From an uncultured SAR86 cluster bacterium (lineage in GTDB: Bacteria > Pseudomonadota > Gammaproteobacteria > Magnimaribacterales > D2472), in the NCBI GenBank assembly GCA_905181645.1, contig CAJIYN010000001.1, positions 372,001-436,000 on the forward strand: a stretch of DNA of 64,000 nucleotides. The letters are read 5' to 3'. The position numbers and the translations under genes were made by a program. Numbering within the stretch: the first letter of the stretch is position 1; every line of letters starts with the position of its first letter. Of the stretch, positions 18,572 through 29,395 are shown piece by piece. The notes beneath the pieces were generated by a model, which was not told where the DNA came from, did not search any database, and saw only the letters and a list, made by a program, of their open reading frames with translations.

Positions 18572-19363
18572 ATGAAATACATAGCAACATTAATACTATC
18601 ATTTAACTTCTTTTTTGTTCACGCAGAATCATTAGAATTCTTGGAAGCAGAGGTGCTCTCGTTAAAAAACTCTAGTCCTGAAAGGATTCTTTTTGTGGGT
18701 AATAGTTATCTTTACTATAACGATAGTCTTCATAATCATGTACGCAGAATGGCCGAAGAAAGGTTTCCCGAAAGGACAAAAATGACAGCTTATAAATCCG
18801 CCACTATCGGCGGATCGAGATTGTCACACCATAACCTCGATCATCTTTTGGATTCAAAGAATATTGGTCTAAAGAAGAACTTTGAACTCGTTATTCTTCA
18901 GGGCGGGAGCTCAGAACCTTTATCAGAAGATGGTCGACATGCCTTTTATCGTCAAGTTGAAGAAAAGGTAGAAATGATTAGAGCTAAAGAGGGTGAGGCA
19001 TTGCTTTATATGATCCATGCCTATGTACCTCCTCATGAATTGTATGATCCTAAGATGATAGAGAAAATTAGGTACACCTACTTAAAAGCAGCAAATGATT
19101 ACGATGCAATGGTTGCGCCAATTGGAATAGCTTACATGAATGCTTACAAGGCAAACCCTGACATTAAACTTCACAAATTTTTTGACGGCACTCACCCCAA
19201 TATTCTCGGCACATATTTATCAGCATGTGTTCTGTATGCGACCATATTTAAAAAGCCATCTTCAGAAGTTCAATATAATTACTTTGGCGAGATTAGCAAT
19301 GAAGATCAAAAATTTCTCCAAGATATAGCTGATGAGACTGTGAAAGAATTCTTTAAGAGATAA
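18572..19363 (+). CDS. Secreted SGNH/GDSL-type hydrolase
   Basis: Exported esterase-like protein of unknown substrate. A signal peptide (ATLILSFNFFFVHAE) precedes an SGNH domain. The nucleophile block is RILFVGNSYLYYNDSLH, with Ser after GN; the oxyanion glycine lies in ATIGGSRLSHH; the catalytic Asp and His are in FFDGTHPNILGTYL. The GNSY form of block I and the DGTHPN form of block V fit the family. Intact at 263 residues. The 250-base region upstream holds the proteorhodopsin promoter and AT-rich sequence with no other feature seen. Confidence 0.8.
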   Translation: MKYIATLILSFNFFFVHAESLEFLEAEVLSLKNSSPERILFVGNSYLYYNDSLHNHVRRMAEERFPERTKMTAYKSATIGGSRLSHHNLDHLLDSKNIGLKKNFELVILQGGSSEPLSEDGRHAFYRQVEEKVEMIRAKEGEALLYMIHAYVPPHELYDPKMIEKIRYTYLKAANDYDAMVAPIGIAYMNAYKANPDIKLHKFFDGTHPNILGTYLSACVLYATIFKKPSSEVQYNYFGEISNEDQKFLQDIADETVKEFFKR

Positions 19364-19424
19364 TATTAAAAAAACGAGTGTATAAAAATTTTGCTATATA
19401 AATAATGTTTAGTATGATCAACAT

Positions 19425-19907
19425 ATGAAAGTTGCTATATATCCAGGTTCGTTTGATCCAATTACCTTTGGTCATATGGATATTATTGAAAGAGCTTGTG
19501 GTATCTTTGATAAGGTTATACTTGCTGTCGCTCAAAGTGAATCTAAAAAACCTCTTTTTACACTTGAAGAAAGACTTGGGCTAACTAAGTCTATTTATTC
19601 TGATCACCCAAAAATAGAAACAGTAAGTTTTTCAAGAAAATTAACTGTTGAATTAGCAAGAGAATATCAAGCTTGTGCGATTATAAGGGGTCTGAGAGCG
19701 GTAGCAGATTTTGAGTATGAATTTCAGTTGGCTACTATGAATAGAACTTTAGCTCCTGATATAGAGAGTATTTTCTTGACGCCTAAAGATACTTTAATTT
19801 ATGTATCTTCAAGCCTTGTAAAGGAAATTGCTGAATTAAAAGGTGATGTATCAAGATTTGTTCATCCCAATATTGACCAAGCTCTTAAAGCAAAACTTCT
19901 AGTTTAA
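19425..19907 (+). CDS. coaD: Phosphopantetheine adenylyltransferase
   Basis: Fourth step of coenzyme A synthesis (4'-phosphopantetheine to dephospho-CoA). The 160-residue intact frame starts MKVAIYPGSFDPITFGHMDI, with the G-x-FDP and T-x-GH nucleotide-binding motifs; the ISSSLVKEIA-like signature appears as YVSSSLVKEIAELKG. It overlaps the convergent mutM stop by 4 bases, a common coaD-mutM pairing. Confidence 0.97.
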   Translation: MKVAIYPGSFDPITFGHMDIIERACGIFDKVILAVAQSESKKPLFTLEERLGLTKSIYSDHPKIETVSFSRKLTVELAREYQACAIIRGLRAVADFEYEFQLATMNRTLAPDIESIFLTPKDTLIYVSSSLVKEIAELKGDVSRFVHPNIDQALKAKLLV

Positions 19908-20712
19908 CCCTGACAAATATTACAAAAGTATGACGCTCTTTGATTTTGAGTAATTTTACTAATTAGATTTTCACAATTTACACAAACCTCATTTTCTCTG
20001 TCATATACATTGAGCTGTATCTTAAAATAGCCTGCCGATCCCTCAGCTGAAAAAAAGTCTTTTAGAGTGGTTCCACCAACTTTTATTGCCTCTTTGAGAA
20101 TAATCTTAGAATTACTGGTAATTAAATTACATTCAGAGTTAGAGATAGTTTGAGCTAGTCTTCTAGGATCAACAGAAGATCTAAATAAAATTTCTGAAGC
20201 GTATATATTTCCAATCCCAACAACATTCTTCTGATTCATAATAAAGTTTTTTATATTCGTTTTCGAATTCTGAATTTTTTTAAATAAATAATCTTTACAA
20301 AAAGACCTAGATAAAGGCTCAGGACCAAGGCTAGAAATTAAAAAATGATCTTTGTATGATTTAGTTACGTGAATTGAACCAAATCTTCTAGGGTCATTAT
20401 ATATAACTTTTAAATCTTCAAATCACTAGATGCAACAATTAAGTTTTTAAAGAAATTATCTTTTGCAAACATTATCCTTAAAGTACCTGACATACCTAAA
20501 TGAACTATTAACTGATAATCATTGAAATCAAATATTAAATACTTAGCTCTTCTTAGTATTTGTCTTATTTTTTTCCCTGCTATTTTTTTATTGATATTAT
20601 TATCAACTAACCATCTAAGATTTGGGTTGTGAATGCTTATAGAATTTAAAACCTTTTTCTCAAAAGATTTAATTGCTTTTAGTGTTGTTTCTACCTCAGG
20701 TAGCTCAGGCAA
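19904..20712 (-). CDS. mutM: Formamidopyrimidine-DNA glycosylase (frameshifted)
   Basis: Base-excision repair of 8-oxoguanine. The N terminus MPELPEVETTLKAI supplies the catalytic Pro and Glu, HLGMSGTLRI follows near residue 75, then DPRRFGSIHV and NVVGIGNIYASEILF (helix-two-turn-helix). The C-terminal zinc finger has CVNC and CNIC pairs. Frame breaks lie near 20410 and possibly 20240. About 20 residues between TLRI and the DLKVIYND block look atypical, perhaps an indel-scrambled stretch. Its start overlaps tolC by 8 bases, so the two are cotranscribed. Confidence 0.93.
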
Positions 20713-22033
20713 TGTTTAGAAAATTATTTATATCAGCAATATTTTCAGGTTCTAAGTTACCAGCAGCAAGCCCCAGCCTTAGATTTGAAAGAATGTAGTC
20801 ATATTTTGCATTTGCTAGGTTTCTTTCAGCACTGTATAGATTTTTTTCTGATTGCAATAAATCAACAATATTTCGTGTACCAACTTCATAACCTACTTTT
20901 GTAGCTTCAAGAGCGCTAGTTGCAGAAACAACTGCTTGCTCCTGAGCATTAACACTTGCAACCAGGGATAGCACATTCGAATATTCAGATCTTACTTCTT
21001 GGATAACTGATCTTTCAATGAAAAGCGTATCTTCAATTGATTTATCATAATTTGCATAAGCCTGTTTACGTCTTGAGTTCACAGAACCACCTTGGAATAT
21101 AGGCATACTGAATTGAATGCTATACGCTCTTCGCTCAGTCTCTTGAGGAACAGAAATAAGAATTGGAGCATCAAAGTCATCAATATAATATTGATTGGTT
21201 TCTGACTTAGAGGCAGAACCAACAATATCTACTTTAGGTAAATGATCTGAAGCAGCGCCTCTAGCAGAATTTTTTGAAGCATCTCTTCTTAGTTTCGCAG
21301 CTTTTAATTTATAGTTACTTGTAATAGCTAGATTAACCCAGTCTTGTTTTGATGCAGGTGACGGATTAACAATTGGAAGATTATCTCCCAACGGATCAAT
21401 GCTATAAACCTCTCTTCCTATTAAAGCATTAAGAGCTTCTCTTGCTGAGAAAACTGCGCCTTCAGTCCTTATTCTTGAAGCCAAACTTAAATCATATGCT
21501 AATTGAGCTTCTTGCACTCCTGTAATAGCAGATAGACCAACTTCAAACCTTTGTTGAGCTTGATCAAGTTGTTTTTTAATAGCTTTTTCTTCTGATTTAG
21601 CAGCATTAAGATTATCAACAGCTCGTAATACCCCAAAGTATAATTCTGCAGTTCTAACAACTAAGTTTTGCTGCTCATAACCAAAATCAGCTTCAGCTGC
21701 ATTGGTTAGGGATTGAGATCTTTTATATTGAAACCATGTATCTAGTCTTATTAATGGTTGGCTTAATCGTGCAGAAGAAGAAAAACTATTATATTCGTTA
21801 CTTAAAATTCCGCCTTGGTAGGATTCATTCCAGTTGGTGCTTCCACTGATTGTTATGCTCGGAAGCAGGGCAGCTCTTCCTTGAACAACAATCTCTTTGT
21901 CTGCTAAATATGAATACTCAGCAGCCCTAAAAGTTGGATCATTTTTTAATGCCTCATTATAAATATCAATTATATTTTCAGATGTAACGATTCCTGAAAC
22001 TACAAGAAGGGATGTAAGAATTAAGTTTTTCAT
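20705..22033 (-). CDS. tolC: TolC-family outer-membrane channel
   Basis: Trimeric outer-membrane channel for type I secretion and RND efflux. The intact 442-residue frame has a signal peptide (LILTSLLVVSGIVTSE), two OEP repeats and long coiled-coil helices (for example YKRSQSLTNAAEADFGYEQQ and VGTRNIVDLLQSEKNLYSAE). The length fits TolC. Transcribed with mutM. A palindrome identical in pattern to the two in the tetR/RND promoter region lies 51 bases upstream, suggesting joint control with the efflux pump at 55-59 kb, which has no channel gene of its own. Confidence 0.95.
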   Translation of the reverse strand: MKNLILTSLLVVSGIVTSENIIDIYNEALKNDPTFRAAEYSYLADKEIVVQGRAALLPSITISGSTNWNESYQGGILSNEYNSFSSSARLSQPLIRLDTWFQYKRSQSLTNAAEADFGYEQQNLVVRTAELYFGVLRAVDNLNAAKSEEKAIKKQLDQAQQRFEVGLSAITGVQEAQLAYDLSLASRIRTEGAVFSAREALNALIGREVYSIDPLGDNLPIVNPSPASKQDWVNLAITSNYKLKAAKLRRDASKNSARGAASDHLPKVDIVGSASKSETNQYYIDDFDAPILISVPQETERRAYSIQFSMPIFQGGSVNSRRKQAYANYDKSIEDTLFIERSVIQEVRSEYSNVLSLVASVNAQEQAVVSATSALEATKVGYEVGTRNIVDLLQSEKNLYSAERNLANAKYDYILSNLRLGLAAGNLEPENIADINNFLNIA

Positions 22034-22083
22034 ATTTGTACTATTTTAATATATGTAAAGTAAACTTGTCATTATTTTATTTG

Positions 22084-22102
22084 ATGTTTACAGTGTTAAC
22101 AT
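22084..22102. promoter_or_regulatory. Predicted TetR-type operator upstream of tolC
   Basis: ATGTTTACAGTGTTAACAT is a 19-base near-perfect palindrome. It has the same pattern (ATGTT-x-ACA-S-TGT-x-AACAT) as the sites at 55100 and 55131 beside the tetR-type gene. It lies between the tolC and parE start codons, 51 bases from tolC and 190 from parE. The rest of the 22034-22291 gap is AT-rich with no further clear feature. Confidence 0.75.
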
Positions 22103-22291
22103 TTAACACCTTTTGACTATAGATTGTCAATAAAGGCTTTTTTCAAGATATCTTTTACTAAAAAGGTAAGAATTAATACTAATTATTAAAAGTTATTTAC
22201 TGATCTTAGAGTAGAATATCATCAATAAGTTCAATCAATTAAATTATGATTCAAACAGAACAAGTTTCACTAACATACAAGGTAAAGTAAG

Positions 22292-24177
22292 TTGAGTAAA
22301 AGTTCATATGATTCTAAAGCCATCGAAGTTTTATCAGGCCTAGATCCTGTAAGAAAAAGACCAGGAATGTATACGGACACTAGTTGTCCCAATCATCTTA
22401 TTCAAGAAGTTCTTGATAACTCAGTTGATGAAGCCCTCTCTGGACACTGTTCTAAGATAAAGGTTACTTTGGCTAAAGACGGCATCATATCGGTGGGCGA
22501 TGATGGTCGTGGTATGCCAACTGACATTCATCCAGAGCATAAAGTTTCTGGAGTTGAATTGATCATGTGCAAACTTCATGCTGGCGCTAAATTCTCAGGC
22601 GAAGACTACAATTTTTCTGGAGGCTTGCATGGTGTTAGGAGTATCTGTGGTAAATGCATTATCAGCTGAACTTGAAGTTAAAATAAGAAGAGATTCAAAA
22701 GAATTTCAAATTGATTTTGCAGATGGAGAAAAAACTAAAGAACTTCATCAAATTGGTGAAGTGGGAGTCCAAAATTCTGGAACAACTATAAGGTTTCTTC
22801 CAAATAGTAGTTATTTTGAATCAGATAAAATACAGAAAAAACATCTCAAACACTTATTAAAAGCTAAAGCTGTTTTGTGTCCAGGACTTCAGATAGACTT
22901 TTTAGACGAAAAAAAATCAGAAAAAATTAGATGGCTATATGAAGATGGTTTAAGCAGCTATTTATCTGAATCATCTTCAGATGTGGATTTATGTCCTTGA
23001 AGATTCAATTTTATGTTCAAAAAAGTCAGACACTCAAGAATTAGAATTTGCAATAAATTGGTCAAAAAATCCTAGAAAAGAGTTATTGAATGAGACATAC
23101 GTTAATTTAATTCCAACCCTACAAGGAGGATCTCACTTTAACGGTTTTAAGTCTGGTTTATTGGAAGCTTTAAAAGAATTTTGTGAGTATAGAAACTTAT
23201 TACCTAAAGGATTAAAAATAGTTGCAGATGATGTCATCAGCAATTCAATTTTTGTAATTTCTTCAAAACTTCAGAATCCTCAATTTGCTGGGCAGACTAA
23301 AGAAAGATTAGATTCAAAAGATCATATGTCCTTTGTAAGTTCAGTTACCAAGGATGTATTGAGTATTTGGTTTAACAAGCATACTGAGGAAGGTGAAAAA
23401 ATAGCTGAATTAGCTATTAACTCAGACGCGTGCAAAGGTTTCTAACATAGTCGAAAGAAAGAAAAGTTTTAGAGGTCCAGCACTTCCTGGAAAATTATCT
23501 GATTGTAATAGCCAAGATCTTAATGAAACAGAGTTATTTTTAGTAGAGGGAGATTCAGCTGGAGGCTCAGCAAAGCAAGCTAGGGAGAGATCCTTCCAGG
23601 CAATCATGCCCTTAAGAGGAAAAATATTAAATACATGGGATTTAGAAAGTGTTGAGATCATTAAATCTCAAGAAATTAAAGATATAAGTGTTGCAATTGG
23701 CTTAGAGCCAGATAATAATGATCTCTCAGGTCTTAGGTATGGAAAAATTTGCATATTAGCTGACGCGGATTCAGATGGTTTACATATCGCAATTATTAGA
23801 ACCTTCGATTATTTCTTCAGCACTATAAATTTTGTCATTAGTATTGTTATGTGGCCATGCCTCCACTGTTTCGAATTGATTGTGCTAAAGAAGTCTTTTA
23901 TGCGCTTGATGAAGAAGAAAAAGATTCAATTGTTAAGAAGCTAAAATCAAAACCAGGAAAACCAAAAATTGATATTCAGCGATTCAAAGGTTTGGGTGAG
24001 ATGAACCCATCACAACTTAGGGAAACTGTAATGGATCCTGCAACAAGACAATTAGTCAGTCTAACCATTTCACCAAATGATAATGCAAATTCAGTTATGG
24101 ATTTACTATTAGCAAAGAAAAGAGCTCCTGATAGAAAAGAGTGGCTTGAAAAAAAAGGAAGCCTAGCAAAAGTTTAA
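22292..24177 (+). CDS. parE: DNA topoisomerase IV subunit B (frameshifted)
   Basis: ATPase subunit that decatenates chromosomes with ParC. The GHKL ATP-binding domain shows [37 protein letters not shown] and [14 protein letters not shown] (across a frame break). The TOPRIM domain shows [29 protein letters not shown] and [20 protein letters not shown]. ParE rather than GyrB is indicated by the RKRPGMYTD form, by the short length (about 630 residues) and by parC 4 bases downstream. The start is a TTG. Four frame breaks are seen, and no large foreign piece. Confidence 0.93.
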
Positions 24178-24181
24178 AACT

Positions 24182-26415
24182 ATGAAAGCAGAAGACAAGA
24201 ATCAATCAATAAGCTTAAAAAAGTATGCAGAAGAGTCGTACCTTAATTATGCTATGTACGTCATCTTGGATAGAGCTCTTCCTAATATAGGTGATGGACT
24301 CAAGCCGGTACAAAGAAGAATACTTTATGCCATGTCAGAGCTTGGTCTTAATTCGGGAGCAAAATATAAAAAATCGGCTAGAACAGTTGGTGATGTAATC
24401 GGAAAATTTCATCCTCATGGAGATGGTGCTGCATATGAAGCCATGGTTTTAATGGCTCAAAATTTTTCATTCAAATACCCTTTTGTAGATGGTCAAGGTA
24501 ACTGGGGCTCTCAAGACGACCCTAAGTCATTTGCAGCAATGCGATACACAGAGTCAAAACTTACAAAGTTTGCTAATTTATTACTTGAAGAATTTCCTAA
24601 TCACAGTATCTATTTACAACCAAACTTTGATGGCTCTTTATTAGAACCAATTATTTTTCCAGCAAAAGTTCCTTCAATACTTTTAAATGGAACTTCAGGT
24701 ATTGCAGTTGGCATGGCAACAGACATACCTTCTCATAATTTAAATGAAGTTATAGATGCCACTGTTCACATGCTAGAAAACCCTTCTTCTGATTTAACTG
24801 ATATTTTAAAATATATAAAAGGACCAGATTTTTAATTTAAACATAGAAAAAGACTATAGAGTCTCAGGAATTGATCAGAATGAAATATTTTTTTCACCTA
24901 TTTCGAGTGATAATCAAATAATTATTAATAATCTTTATGTAAATCTTCCGGATCAAAAATTTTAGAGCAAATAGCCGATCAAATGCTTAAGAAAAAAATT
25001 CCAATGGTAGTTGATCTTACTGATGAAGGAGACCACAAGGAGCCTGTAAGGCTTGTCATAACAATGAAATCTAACAGAGTCAATGCAGATGATTTAATGA
25101 ATCATCTTTTTGCTTCAACTGATTTACAGAAAACTTATAGAGCTAACATGAATCCTTATTTCACTCAAAGGTGGCCCAAAAGTTTTTTCACTTGTTGAGC
25201 TAATAAAAGAGTGGCTTGTTTTTAGAAAGAATACTGTTACAAGAAAATTAGAGCACAGGCTTGATCAAGTAAATGACAGACTTCATATAGTTGAAGGTCT
25301 TCTTATCGTTTACCTTGATTTAGATATGGTAATAAAGATTATTCGCGAGTCTGATGAACCAAAACCAGAAATTATTAAATACTTTAAGATTTCTGAGATT
25401 CAAGCTAATGCAATTTTAGAAATTAAACTAAGACAACTAGCTAAATTAGAGCAAATTAAATTAGAAGAAGAAAAGTCTATGTTAGTAGATGAGCAGAAAG
25501 AAATTGAAAAAATCCTTGGCTCATCAAGCAGATTAAAAACTTTAATTAAAAAAGAGCTTTTAGAAATTAAAGCTGAGTATGGCGATGATAGAAACTCTCC
25601 TATTGAAGCATCATCTAGTGCAAAAGTTTTTTCTGAGGAAGAGACTCTTGTAACTGAGCCTATTACAGTTATTTTATCTTCAGCTGGCTGGATAAGAAGT
25701 GCCAAAGGCCATGAAATTGATCCTACATCATTGAATTATCGTGGCGATGATTCTTTACAAGACTTCTGCAGAGGTCGAAATAATCAAAATGCAGTTTTTT
25801 TAGATTCTCAAGGAAAAGCATATTCTATAGCGGGGCATACGCTTCCATCTGCTCGAGGTCTTGGAGATCCAATCACTGGAAGAGTTTCTGCAGACTCTGG
25901 TGTTAAGTTTATCTCAACATTAATTGGAAATGATGAAGATAAATATATGATTATGAATACAGCTGGTTATGGATATATTTCAGAATTTAAAAATATGGTC
26001 TCTAATAAAAAATCAGGAAGAGCTTTTATGAAGATTCCAAATGATGCTGAATTACTTAGAGCGATTCATGTAAGAGAAGATGATCATAGGTTTATAGTTG
26101 CAGCTTCAAATATAGGAAGGCTTCTCATTTTCCCTTTATCAGAATTACCAATACTACCGAAGGGCAAAGGTAATAAAGTTGTAAATATTCCTAAAGTAAA
26201 GTTTGAATCTGGTGAGGAGTCACATAGCTCTTCTAGCTGACACAAGCAGCTTAAGAATAGAGAGTGGAAAAAGATTTTTAACTTTAAAGATAAAGGATCT
26301 TGAAAACTACATTTCTTCTCGAGCAAAAAGAGGAAATATGCTCCCTCAAGGCTATAGAAAAGTTGATTCTATGTCAGAAGAAATAGATTCTAAGCTTTCT
26401 GAAGTTGAGCAATAG
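24182..26415 (+). CDS. parC: DNA topoisomerase IV subunit A (frameshifted, one internal foreign stretch)
   Basis: DNA breakage-reunion subunit. The N-terminal domain shows [21 protein letters not shown], the [17 protein letters not shown] block and the catalytic tyrosine in [11 protein letters not shown]. The quinolone-resistance region keeps the usual Ser-type positions as G-D-V-I-G-K-F. The coiled-coil tower (25326-25600) and the C-terminal beta-pinwheel ([12 protein letters not shown]-like, [16 protein letters not shown]) follow. About 60 residues after KYIKGPDF are replaced by unrelated sequence; ParC resumes at [12 protein letters not shown]. Frame breaks near 25170 and 26215. Convergent with argD, overlapping by 26 bases. 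Confidence 0.93.
24836..24949 (+). other. Unidentified coding fragment replacing part of parC
   Basis: In the plus strand one frame reads [16 protein letters not shown], then [20 protein letters not shown], with no stop. It stands where ParC should have the PTGG...YQ(T/V)S segment. Amino-acid make-up looks like a real AT-rich gene, but I do not recognise the family. Confidence 0.5.
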
Positions 26416-27592
26416 ACTTTTCTAAAATATCTAACCCAGAATTAATTAATTTATCTTCAATGATTAGGCTTGGAGCAATTCTAATAGTATTGTTATTTGC
26501 TTTAAGAACCATTAAACCATTCTTATAACACTGTTGAAGAACTGTATCTAAATTAACTGAATCAGTAACATTTAATTTACATCCAATCCAAAGACCAGCA
26601 GTATTAATTCTTTCAAAACATTTTAGATTTGCATTTATCATATTTAATTTTTTTATAAATATTTTTTCTTTTTTTATAACGTTTGTTAGCAGTCTTTTCT
26701 TAGAGACTGTATTTATTACTTCAAGAGCAATAGAGCATGCTAACGGGTTTCCACCATAGGTGGTTCCATGAGTTCCAACTTGCATAGATTCTGCGATATG
26801 ATTTTTTGTAAGAATAGCGCCAATAGGAAATCCATTTCCTAAACCTTTTGCAGAGGTTACGATATCTGGCTTTATATTAAATTGTTCATAAGCAAATAAA
26901 GTACCAGTTCTTCCTACTCCTGACTGAACTTCGTCAATAATAATAAGGGCATTATTTTCTTTGCAAAGTTTTTTTATTCTAGCTATAAAAGGTTTCTTAG
27001 CTTTAATTATTCCTGCCTCACCTTGAACTAGTTCAATTACAACTGCTGCAGTTCTTTTATTAATGATTTTTTCTAAAGTGTGAATTTCATTGTAAGGATG
27101 ATGATTTATACCTGCTGGCATAGGCCCAAAACCATTAATCATTCTGTCTGAACCATTTAATGCAATTGTCATCATAGTTCTGCCATGAAAAGCATCAGAA
27201 AATGCAACGATTTCATTTTTACTCTTTCCATATTTTAAGTTTGCGTATTTTCTTGCTGTCTTCACAGCAGCTTCCATTGCTTCTGCGCCTGAATTTGCAA
27301 AAAATACTTTATCAGCAAAGGTATTCTTACAAAGTGTTTTTGCTAAATTTAGAGCTGGAGCATTAGTCATAGCATTTGATAAGTGCCAAACCTTTTTTGA
27401 TTGTTCATTTAGTACTTTCACTAGAGGAGGGTAGCAATGACCAAGATTTGTAACAGCTATTCCTGATGCAAAGTCTATATATTTTTTATTTTTACTATCC
27501 CAAACAATTGATCCTTTCCCCTTAACTGGAATAAAATGAGCTGGATTATATACAGGCATCATATAATCATTGAATTGTTTTCTTGTAACCAT
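26390..27592 (-). CDS. argD: Acetylornithine (class III) aminotransferase
   Basis: PLP enzyme of arginine (and possibly lysine) synthesis. The 400-residue frame is intact. Seen are YIDFASGIAVTNLGHCYP, FANSGAEAMEAAVKTARK, AFHGRTMMTIALNGS, LIIIDEVQSGVGRTG and the PLP lysine in IVTSAKGLGNGFPIGA, followed by GTHGTTYGGNPLAC. No other arg genes are nearby. The C terminus overlaps the end of parC. Confidence 0.93.
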   Translation of the reverse strand: MVTRKQFNDYMMPVYNPAHFIPVKGKGSIVWDSKNKKYIDFASGIAVTNLGHCYPPLVKVLNEQSKKVWHLSNAMTNAPALNLAKTLCKNTFADKVFFANSGAEAMEAAVKTARKYANLKYGKSKNEIVAFSDAFHGRTMMTIALNGSDRMINGFGPMPAGINHHPYNEIHTLEKIINKRTAAVVIELVQGEAGIIKAKKPFIARIKKLCKENNALIIIDEVQSGVGRTGTLFAYEQFNIKPDIVTSAKGLGNGFPIGAILTKNHIAESMQVGTHGTTYGGNPLACSIALEVINTVSKKRLLTNVIKKEKIFIKKLNMINANLKCFERINTAGLWIGCKLNVTDSVNLDTVLQQCYKNGLMVLKANNNTIRIAPSLIIEDKLINSGLDILEKSIAQLQKA

Positions 27593-27605
27593 ATCTAAAT
27601 TATAC

Positions 27606-28098
27606 GTGATTTCAGTAAAAAAAATTAACGAAAAAAACTTTGAAATAAACCATATTAGACCTGGTACTTTTGAATGGATGGCAAAGAGTATTTTTTCTTC
27701 TAAGTATCTTTATATTATGTGGAGGTATAGCTGTAATATTTTACTTTGTGGGTGCAACCATGATCTTACCTTTTGCAGGTATTGAGCTAGCAGCGGTTTT
27801 CTTGGCCTTTTATTTAAACTTTAAGTGGAGTGAACAAAAAGAACTAGTAACTTTATCTTTGGATCATGTTGTGGTTGAAAAGGGACGCAAGCAAAAAGAA
27901 TACACCTGGAGAGAATTCAGGACTTTTACTGCTTTTGAAATAAATAAAATTAAAAAAGATGAAATCAATCTAGGTTTTAAATCAAAAGGACAAGCAGTGC
28001 TTGTTGGAGATTTTTTAAATGCAGATGATAAACAAGAACTTCAATATGAGATTTCAAAAATTATTAATCACTTAAATGAATTAAATCCATCTCTTTAA
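27606..28098 (+). CDS. DUF2244 membrane protein (frameshifted)
   Basis: Short protein with two adjacent membrane helices (FFLLSIFILCGGIAVIFYFVG and LPFAGIELAAVFLAFYLNF) and a C-terminal cytoplasmic domain ending EISKIINHLNELNPSL, the layout of DUF2244 proteins found near cytochrome oxidase genes in other bacteria. A GTG at 27606 gives the N-terminal part ISVKKINEKNFEINHIRPGTF; a one-base break near 27695 joins it to the rest. Function unknown. It overlaps the convergent phosphofructokinase by 18 bases. Confidence 0.75.
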
Positions 28099-29332
28099 TT
28101 TTTTTCTTACCTCAATTAGCTTCAAGCTTCCAATCTTAGGTATGCCATCTTTATAAGATATTTCAGCTTCACCCTTAATTAGAGGCCTTAGATAATCAAT
28201 AGCCTTTTTAGTGATTCCATAACCATCTTTAGTTATAAAGCTTTTAGGTAATTTTTTTTCAACATTAGCAATTTTTGAAAGAGGCGCAGCTTCTATTTTC
28301 CATGAATAGTTTTTTGTTTTACCTCTTACAATAATTGGCATAACACTATTCATACCTTTGACAGCAAACTCAACCGCTTTAACCCCAACTGCTTGAGCTT
28401 GTAACAAATCTGTTTTTGAAGAAAGGTGTCTAGCACTTCTTTGTAAATAATCAGGCACAGCCCAGTGAGTCTTTAATTTCAGATTTTTAGTAACAAGATT
28501 AGATAAATATGGAGCTACACCTCCCAATTGTGCATGTCCAAAAGAATCTGTTGTATCTGACTCTGTTAAGAATTTTCCTTTAGCATTTTTAATGCCTTCT
28601 GAGGCTACAACCACGCAGTAACCATCCTCAGCTACAGATTTTTTTACCTTCGCCAGAAAGCTTTTTTGATTAAAATTAATTTCAGGGAATAAAATAATAT
28701 GTGGAGCATTAGTAACCTCATTTTTAGCCAAGCCACCTGCTGCAGCTATCCAACCTGCATGTCGGTCCCATAACTTCCAGTACAAACACCTTGGTAGAGG
28801 ACTCACACATAGAAGCAACATCAAGTGCCGCCTCGCGAGTTGAAGTTGCCACATACTTAGCCACCGAACCAAAACCAGGGCAGCAATCAGTTAAGGCCAA
28901 ATCATTATCTACAGTTTTAGGTATAGCAATGCAATTGATTGGATAATTTAATTTTTTACTTATTTGAGATCTTAAATGCAGTATCAGCAGAGTCATTGCC
29001 GCCATTATAGAAAAAATATCCAATATTATGAGCCTTAAAAACTTTTAATAAGTCTTTCATACTCACTAGCATCTTCATCGTAATTTTTTAATTTATACCT
29101 ACATGATCCAAAGGCGCCGCCTGGAACTTCCATCAGATTTTTTATAGATGACAATGATTCCTTAGAAGTATCTATAAGCTCTTCTCTTAAAGCTCCAATA
29201 ATTCTATTTTTACCAGCATAAACTTTATAAACAGTTTTAACTTTATTATGCTGATAATATTAAACCAGCTGCCGTAGCATTAATTACTGGTGTAACTCCT
29301 CCAGATTGAGCATAAAAAGCATTTCTTTTCAT
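28081..29332 (-). CDS. pfp: 6-phosphofructokinase, probably pyrophosphate-dependent (frameshifted)
   Basis: Interconverts fructose 6-phosphate and fructose 1,6-bisphosphate. The start MKRNAFYAQSGGVTPVINAT, the nucleotide/PPi region YFFYNGGNDSADTA, the catalytic motif IPKTVDND (ATP-dependent enzymes have TIDND) and VFVLEVMGRHAGWIAAAGGL (across a break) fit the PPi-dependent group. PPi dependence is inferred from the GGND and KTVDND motifs. Breaks occur near 28750-28790, 29030 and 29260. At about 410 residues its length is normal. Divergent from mpl by 63 bases. Confidence 0.88.
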
Positions 29333-29395
29333 TTATTTATTTAAAATGTAATTTAGGCTATCGTATCAAAAAGTTCTTAATTAGATAAGTTTTAT

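Noticed and set aside
20409-20470. Foreign fragment in mutM
   Set aside because: The stretch after TLRI is atypical, but the lengths on both sides fit MutM with simple indels, so it is not counted among the substitutions.
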